A stretch of DNA of 10,684 nt from Gallionella sp. UBA6045 (lineage in GTDB: Bacteria; Pseudomonadota; Gammaproteobacteria; Burkholderiales; Gallionellaceae). Below the pieces are notes generated by a model, which saw nothing but the letters and a program-made list of their open reading frames with translations, was not told where the DNA came from and made no database searches. Position numbers and translations under genes: made by a program. Below, piece by piece: positions 6,954-10,684 of this stretch; position 1 is the stretch's first letter; every line of letters starts with the position of its first letter. The stretch lies in the NCBI GenBank assembly GCA_002429165.1, contig DIYV01000186.1, positions 1 through 10,684 of the forward strand. The letters are read 5' to 3'.

Positions 6954-7106
6954 ATGATCGCCTGCTGCAAAAAAGTACTGGCTTCCGACGCGTGTTGGCT
7001 GGGGATCGGGTGGGCGGCGGGAAACATATAAAGTGGCGCGTGGCGGTATACTGTGCGCCGGCAAAACGATTCGGGCCAGACCCATTAATACTTTGCTTTA
7101 ATTTTT

Positions 7107-8039
7107 ATGAAGAAAATTGCATTCATAAGCCTTCTGCTGCTCAGCGTAACAGCTTGCACAATCACAAAAGCAACTCCGCCAATAGTGCCGCCCGTGACGG
7201 AGCGTCCACCGGCAAAGATTGCACTCGCATTGGGTGGTGGTGCCGCACGCGGCTTTGCCCACATCGGTGTGATTAAATCTCTGGAGGCCCAGGGTATCTC
7301 TCCCGATATTATCGTTGGCACCAGCGCCGGCGCTGTAGTTGGCGCGCTCTATGCAGCAGGTTTGGACGGCTTTCAAATACAGGAGTTGTCGATGAATATG
7401 GAGGAAGACCAGATCATCGACGGATCCGGCATGTACCGCTGCATTGCCGAGACTGTGGTCTCGGATAACCGCGGTTGCATCATGGGACAGGCACTGCAGG
7501 ATTTTATCAACAAGAACCTCGGCAATCGCCCGATAGAAAAACTCAATAAACTTTTTGCTGCGGTAGCAACCAACCTGAGTACCGGTGAAATGATTGTATT
7601 CCGCACCGGCAATACCGGCATGGCAGTTCGGGCGTCATCTTCAGTGCCGGTGTTTTTTCAGCCCGTTACGATCAACGGTCAGGATTACGTGGATGGCGGA
7701 CTGGTGGCGCCTGTTCCGGTAAGCGTCGCTCGCTCACTGGGTGCGGATTTCGTCATCGCCGTCGACATCTCGGACCGTCCCAAGGACAGAAAAACGACAG
7801 GGATCGTTGATATCATGTGGCAGACTTTTTCCATCTTTGGACAGACGATCAATCGCTCCGAGCTGCCCAAGGCAGATGTGGTTATTCGGCCCGTGACATA
7901 CGGCATTCCCTCTACCGATACGAGCGGCCGTAACAGAGCCGTACTTGAGGGAGAAAAAGCCGTCGCTGCTATTTTGCCGGAGTTGAAAGCCAAACTGGCG
8001 AAATTGAACGAGACACACCATGTGGTCGGCATGCCCTGA
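7107..8039 (+). CDS. Patatin-like phospholipase, predicted lipoprotein
   Basis: A 310-residue predicted lipid-acyl hydrolase of the bacterial patatin/RssA type. Residues 1-17 are a lipoprotein signal (MKK, hydrophobic core, lipobox SVTAC with Cys17), followed by a Pro-rich linker (about 23-35), so the enzyme is probably anchored in an envelope membrane facing the periplasm. The oxyanion motif GGGAARG (43-49), the nucleophile elbow GTSAG with Ser73, and the DGG motif with Asp196 (VDGGLVAPVPV) complete the Ser-Asp dyad, so it looks catalytically intact. No clear ribosome-binding site precedes ATG 7107, but the signal peptide supports that start. A TATACT box at 7047-7052 is a possible -10 without a good -35. 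It is followed by its own terminator. The substrate is unknown; phospholipid is likely from the family. Confidence 0.9.
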   Translation: MKKIAFISLLLLSVTACTITKATPPIVPPVTERPPAKIALALGGGAARGFAHIGVIKSLEAQGISPDIIVGTSAGAVVGALYAAGLDGFQIQELSMNMEEDQIIDGSGMYRCIAETVVSDNRGCIMGQALQDFINKNLGNRPIEKLNKLFAAVATNLSTGEMIVFRTGNTGMAVRASSSVPVFFQPVTINGQDYVDGGLVAPVPVSVARSLGADFVIAVDISDRPKDRKTTGIVDIMWQTFSIFGQTINRSELPKADVVIRPVTYGIPSTDTSGRNRAVLEGEKAVAAILPELKAKLAKLNETHHVVGMP

Positions 8040-8104
8040 AGTGTTGCCGTTTCAATTGCAAAATCCGGATCGCCGCCGAATCATCAGACACCATTCTGAA
8101 TAAG

Positions 8105-8129
8105 TAAGGGAGCCGCCCTTAATTTTCCT
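8105..8129 (+). terminator. Probable terminator after the patatin gene
   Basis: TAAGGG and CCCTTA (8105-8110, 8116-8121) form a 6-bp stem with a 5-nt loop, followed by an interrupted T-rich tail (attttcctttc). It lies 66 bp after the patatin stop and before the psd promoter. The stem is short, so it may be partial. Confidence 0.5.
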
Positions 8130-8154
8130 TTCAATTTCTTGCCCCTCACCCCGT

Positions 8155-8160
8155 TATAAT
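8155..8160 (+). promoter_or_regulatory. Candidate -10 box of the psd promoter
   Basis: A perfect TATAAT lies about 30 bp before the GTG start of psd. No good -35 hexamer is seen 16-18 bp upstream (only T-rich sequence), so an activator or weak basal activity may apply. Initiation near 8167 would leave a leader of about 22 nt. Confidence 0.45.
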
Positions 8161-8189
8161 CCACGCATTCGTTCTTATTGGTAATTATC

Positions 8190-9035
8190 GTGTCCGATCG
8201 TTTAGCTGTGTTGCCGCAATACCTGATGCCCAAGCAGTTGCTGACCGTGCTGGCCGGAAAATTTGCCAGCGCCCGTCTGGGCAGACTGACCACCGCGGTG
8301 ATCCGGCGCTTCGTCGCGCGTTACGGGGTGAACATGCAGGAGGCGGCGAATCCGGACATCGCTAGCTATGCCAGCTTCAACGAATTCTTCACGCGGCCGT
8401 TGCGCGGGGACGCCCGCCCGCTGGCGGATGCCGATTTCATCTGCCCGGTGGATGGCGCGATCAGCCAGTTCGGCGCGATCGAGCGCGACAACATCTTTCA
8501 GGCCAAGGGACACAGCTACACCACTACCGCGCTGGTCGGCGGCGATGCGGAGCTGGCCGCACAGTTTGCCGACGGCAGCTTCGCGACGCTGTATCTCAGC
8601 CCCAGGGATTATCACCGCATCCACATGCCGTGCGCCGGCCGCTTACGGCGCATGATCCATGTGCCGGGCGAACTGTTCTCGGTCAACCCGACCACAGCAC
8701 GCGGCGTGCCCGGGCTGTTCGCGCGCAACGAGCGGGTGGTGTGCGTGTTCGATGGAAAGTTCGGTCAATTTGTGCTGACGCTGGTCGGTGCCACCATCGT
8801 CGGCAGCATGGCCACGGTGTGGCATGGCGTGGTCAACCCGCCGCGTTCGTCCACGGTGCGTGTATGGCGTTACGACGATAAAGAGATCACGCTGAACAAA
8901 GGCGAAGAGATGGGGCGCTTCCTGCTCGGCTCCACGGTGGTGATGCTGTTCCCGCACAACACGCTGCGCTTCAATCCGGAATGGTCACCGGCGCGTGCGA
9001 TACGCCTGGGCGAGGCGATGGGCAATAAACCCTGA
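8190..9035 (+). CDS. psd: Phosphatidylserine decarboxylase proenzyme
   Basis: Pyruvoyl-dependent enzyme that converts phosphatidylserine to phosphatidylethanolamine on the inner membrane. At 281 residues it is the long proteobacterial form. Counting from the GTG at 8190, the protein starts VSDRLAVLPQYLMPK as in relatives, and has FNEFFTRPLR (63-72), PVDGAIS (87-92) with catalytic Asp88, and YHRIHMP (141-147) with His145. The self-cleavage motif LGST (246-249) has Ser248, which becomes the pyruvoyl group of the small alpha chain. A TTG four codons earlier (8178) is possible but adds no family sequence, and neither start has a strong ribosome-binding site. It appears to be a single-gene unit. 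It follows a phospholipase gene, but a terminator and a separate -10 box lie between them. Confidence 0.95.
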   Translation: MSDRLAVLPQYLMPKQLLTVLAGKFASARLGRLTTAVIRRFVARYGVNMQEAANPDIASYASFNEFFTRPLRGDARPLADADFICPVDGAISQFGAIERDNIFQAKGHSYTTTALVGGDAELAAQFADGSFATLYLSPRDYHRIHMPCAGRLRRMIHVPGELFSVNPTTARGVPGLFARNERVVCVFDGKFGQFVLTLVGATIVGSMATVWHGVVNPPRSSTVRVWRYDDKEITLNKGEEMGRFLLGSTVVMLFPHNTLRFNPEWSPARAIRLGEAMGNKP

Positions 9036-9144
9036 CGATCACGAAGGTGGGCAACTCAAGTGGCTCCCTTTAGTTCCGTTGCATCCATTACACTCTCCTC
9101 CTCGCGTCTCAATTGGACGCTCTCTTATTCAGTAAAGGTTCACG

Positions 9145-9645
9145 ATGTACCCAGTCCACGATGTTGATGCCATTCTTTTATTGTCCTTGTCCGTTGCGGC
9201 GAAGCGACGACCTGCAGATCTGCTCGAGATCATTACCGCGACGGATCTGGCGCAGGGTGCAATCCCTTCCGAGTTTAAATTATCCGATGCGTTCGCCAGG
9301 CTGTCGGCTTACGGCCTGATTGTCGAGACTGACGGGGGCTATACGCTCTCCGCCGATGCGCAGCAGATGATGGCCAGCCAGCGCAAGAATGATGACACCG
9401 CGAAAAAAATGTATCGCCTCAAGGAACATCTAGCCGACTATCACCTGAATGGCGAACATACGACGATACTGGTGCATCCGGACCTGCTGCTGGCCGCTAT
9501 AGAGACCTACCAGAAGGCAAAGATCACGGGCCGGAGCTGGCTGATGAACAAACCCAAGGCAGTCTGGATACCCACCAAGGATCTGGTTCGTGACAGAACG
9601 CTACTCAAAGGCAAGCCGCTTCCATACAAACGGCGCAAGCCCTGA
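9145..9645 (+). CDS. Uncharacterised protein, possible winged-helix N-terminus and basic C-terminus
   Basis: I do not recognise this 166-residue protein. Residues 3-75 look like a winged helix-turn-helix: helical DVDAILLLSLSVAAKRRPADLLEII, a second helical stretch (KLSDAFARLSAYGLI) and a strand-turn (VETDGGYTLS). The middle is charged and helical (82-100). The end is strongly basic (KGKPLPYKRRKP), suggesting nucleic-acid binding. No signal peptide or membrane segment is seen. AAAGG lies 7 nt before ATG 9145. It ends 5 bp before the dbpA ATG, so the two are probably co-transcribed, which may point to a role in RNA or ribosome biology; this is inference from position only. Confidence 0.75.
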   Translation: MYPVHDVDAILLLSLSVAAKRRPADLLEIITATDLAQGAIPSEFKLSDAFARLSAYGLIVETDGGYTLSADAQQMMASQRKNDDTAKKMYRLKEHLADYHLNGEHTTILVHPDLLLAAIETYQKAKITGRSWLMNKPKAVWIPTKDLVRDRTLLKGKPLPYKRRKP

Positions 9646-9650
9646 TCGCC

Positions 9651-10684
9651 ATGACTGATATTTCATCCGACTCCGACGGCACCATCGCTGGTTCTTTTAA
9701 CGAGTTGCCGCTGGCGCCTGCCATGCTGGAGACTTTGCAGCAGCTCGGTTACCTGGCGATGACGCCGATACAGGCAGCCAGCCTGCCGATCACGCTGGCG
9801 GGACACGACCTGATCGCGCAGGCGAAAACGGGTAGCGGCAAGACGGCGGCATTCGCGCTGCCCCTGCTCACCAAACTGAATCCGCGCCGCTTTGCGGTGC
9901 AAGCCATGGTGCTGTGCCCCACGCGCGAACTGGCCGACCAGGTCACGCAGGAGATACGCAGACTGGCGCGTTCTGCCGACAACATCAAGATTTTGACGCT
10001 GTGCGGCGGCTCGACCATGCGCCCGCAGATTGCCAGTCTGGAACACGGGGCCCACATCGTCGTCGGTACGCCGGGGCGCATCATGGACCACATGGAGCGC
10101 GGCACGCTGAACCTGGAAGCGCTCGATACGCTGGTGCTTGACGAAGCGGACCGCATGCTGGACATGGGATTTTATGAGGACATCGCGTTCGTGGCGAAGC
10201 GTTGCCCGGCACAGCGCCAGACCCTGTTGTTCTCCGCGACCTATCCGGAAGGCATCGCGCGACTGGCGCGCCAGTTCATGCGCAACCCGCAGGAAGTGAA
10301 ACTGGCGGAGCAACATGAGGAAAGCAAGATACGCCAGCGCTTCTATAAAGTGGAAAATGCACAGCGTCTGCAGGCTGTCGCGAGCCTGTTAAAACACTAC
10401 CGGCCGGTCACCACCCTGGCGTTCTGCAACACCAAACAACAATGCCGCTCGCTGCTGGAAGTGCTGCATGCCCGGGGCATCAAGGCGCTGACCCTGAACG
10501 GCGACATGGAACAGCGCGAACGCGACCAGGTGCTGATCCAGTTTGCCAATCGCAGTTGCCCGGTGCTGGTGGCGACCGATGTGGCGGCGCGCGGCCTGGA
10601 TATCGAAAAACTTGAAGCGGTCATCAATGTCGATGTCACGCCCGACCCGGAAATACACATCCATCGCATCGGCCGCACCGGGCG
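9651..10684 (+). CDS. dbpA: DEAD-box ATP-dependent RNA helicase DbpA (3' end outside window)
   Basis: An RNA helicase that in E. coli is stimulated by hairpin 92 of 23S rRNA and acts in large-subunit assembly. The first 344 residues are visible, covering both RecA-like domains. Motifs in order: Q-motif region (F16, GYLAMTPIQ 33-41), Walker A AKTGSGKT (58-65), PTREL (90-94), TPGR (140-143), DEAD (164-167), SAT (195-197), FCNT (258-261), ATDVAARGLD (308-317) and HRIGRTG (338-344). Runs such as VLCPTRELADQV and LDEADRMLDMGF match DbpA better than other DEAD-box helicases. The RNA-binding C-terminal domain that defines DbpA lies beyond the edge, so the subtype rests on the core. The ATG follows the preceding stop by 5 bp and has no clear ribosome-binding site, suggesting translational coupling. 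Confidence 0.9.
   Translation, partial: MTDISSDSDGTIAGSFNELPLAPAMLETLQQLGYLAMTPIQAASLPITLAGHDLIAQAKTGSGKTAAFALPLLTKLNPRRFAVQAMVLCPTRELADQVTQEIRRLARSADNIKILTLCGGSTMRPQIASLEHGAHIVVGTPGRIMDHMERGTLNLEALDTLVLDEADRMLDMGFYEDIAFVAKRCPAQRQTLLFSATYPEGIARLARQFMRNPQEVKLAEQHEESKIRQRFYKVENAQRLQAVASLLKHYRPVTTLAFCNTKQQCRSLLEVLHARGIKALTLNGDMEQRERDQVLIQFANRSCPVLVATDVAARGLDIEKLEAVINVDVTPDPEIHIHRIGRTG

Noticed and set aside
7021..7052. TATAAA and TATACT boxes upstream of the patatin gene as a promoter.
   Set aside because: Neither has a recognisable -35 at 16-18 bp; noted in the gene entry but not called as a feature.
9104..9120. Stem GCGTC/GACGC with a 7-nt loop upstream of the 166-residue gene.
   Set aside because: Five pairs and a pyrimidine-rich but not T-rich tail; could be chance.

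Overview
The window looks like a chromosomal segment of a Betaproteobacterium. The evidence is moderately GC-rich coding DNA, a Gram-negative-type lipoprotein, a proteobacterial-type phosphatidylserine decarboxylase and a DbpA-type helicase. A Nitrosomonadales/Gallionellaceae-like origin is my guess from the style of the proteins and cannot be proven here. No rRNA, tRNA or CRISPR array was recognised.

Region 1 (1-5240) is an oxalate-catabolism locus. It opens with the C-terminal part of oxalyl-CoA decarboxylase (oxc), followed by formyl-CoA:oxalate CoA-transferase (frc copy 1). A strong intrinsic terminator closes that unit. A small stand-alone PAS-domain protein comes next, then a convergent zinc-free quinone oxidoreductase of the PIG3 type on the minus strand. 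After a 370-bp regulatory gap there is a second, diverged frc copy on the plus strand. Frc moves CoA from formyl-CoA to oxalate, and Oxc decarboxylates oxalyl-CoA back to formyl-CoA. The pair therefore cycles CoA and releases formate and CO2. The gap between the oxidoreductase and frc copy 2 holds a perfect FNR/CRP-like palindrome, a second inverted repeat, and candidate promoters facing both ways.

Region 2 (5240-6960) contains an AI-2E family membrane transporter on the minus strand. Upstream of it, pointing away, is a decayed metallophosphoesterase gene with only its C-terminal third left. A 157-bp MITE-like element with perfect inverted ends and a CTAG target duplication interrupts that remnant. 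Removing the element restores the remnant's reading frame.

Region 3 (6960-10684) holds housekeeping genes on the plus strand: a patatin-like phospholipase lipoprotein, phosphatidylserine decarboxylase (psd), an unrecognised 166-residue basic protein with a possible winged-helix N-terminus, and the DEAD-box helicase dbpA. The last is cut by the window edge 5 bp after the small gene, suggesting an operon.

Most notable are: (a) a frameshifting 47-bp-period duplication that rewrote the C-terminal tail of Oxc; (b) two frc paralogues differing at the glycine loop and next to the catalytic Asp; (c) a PAS protein with a His at the FixL/DosP haem-ligand position; (d) the MITE inside the phosphoesterase relic.
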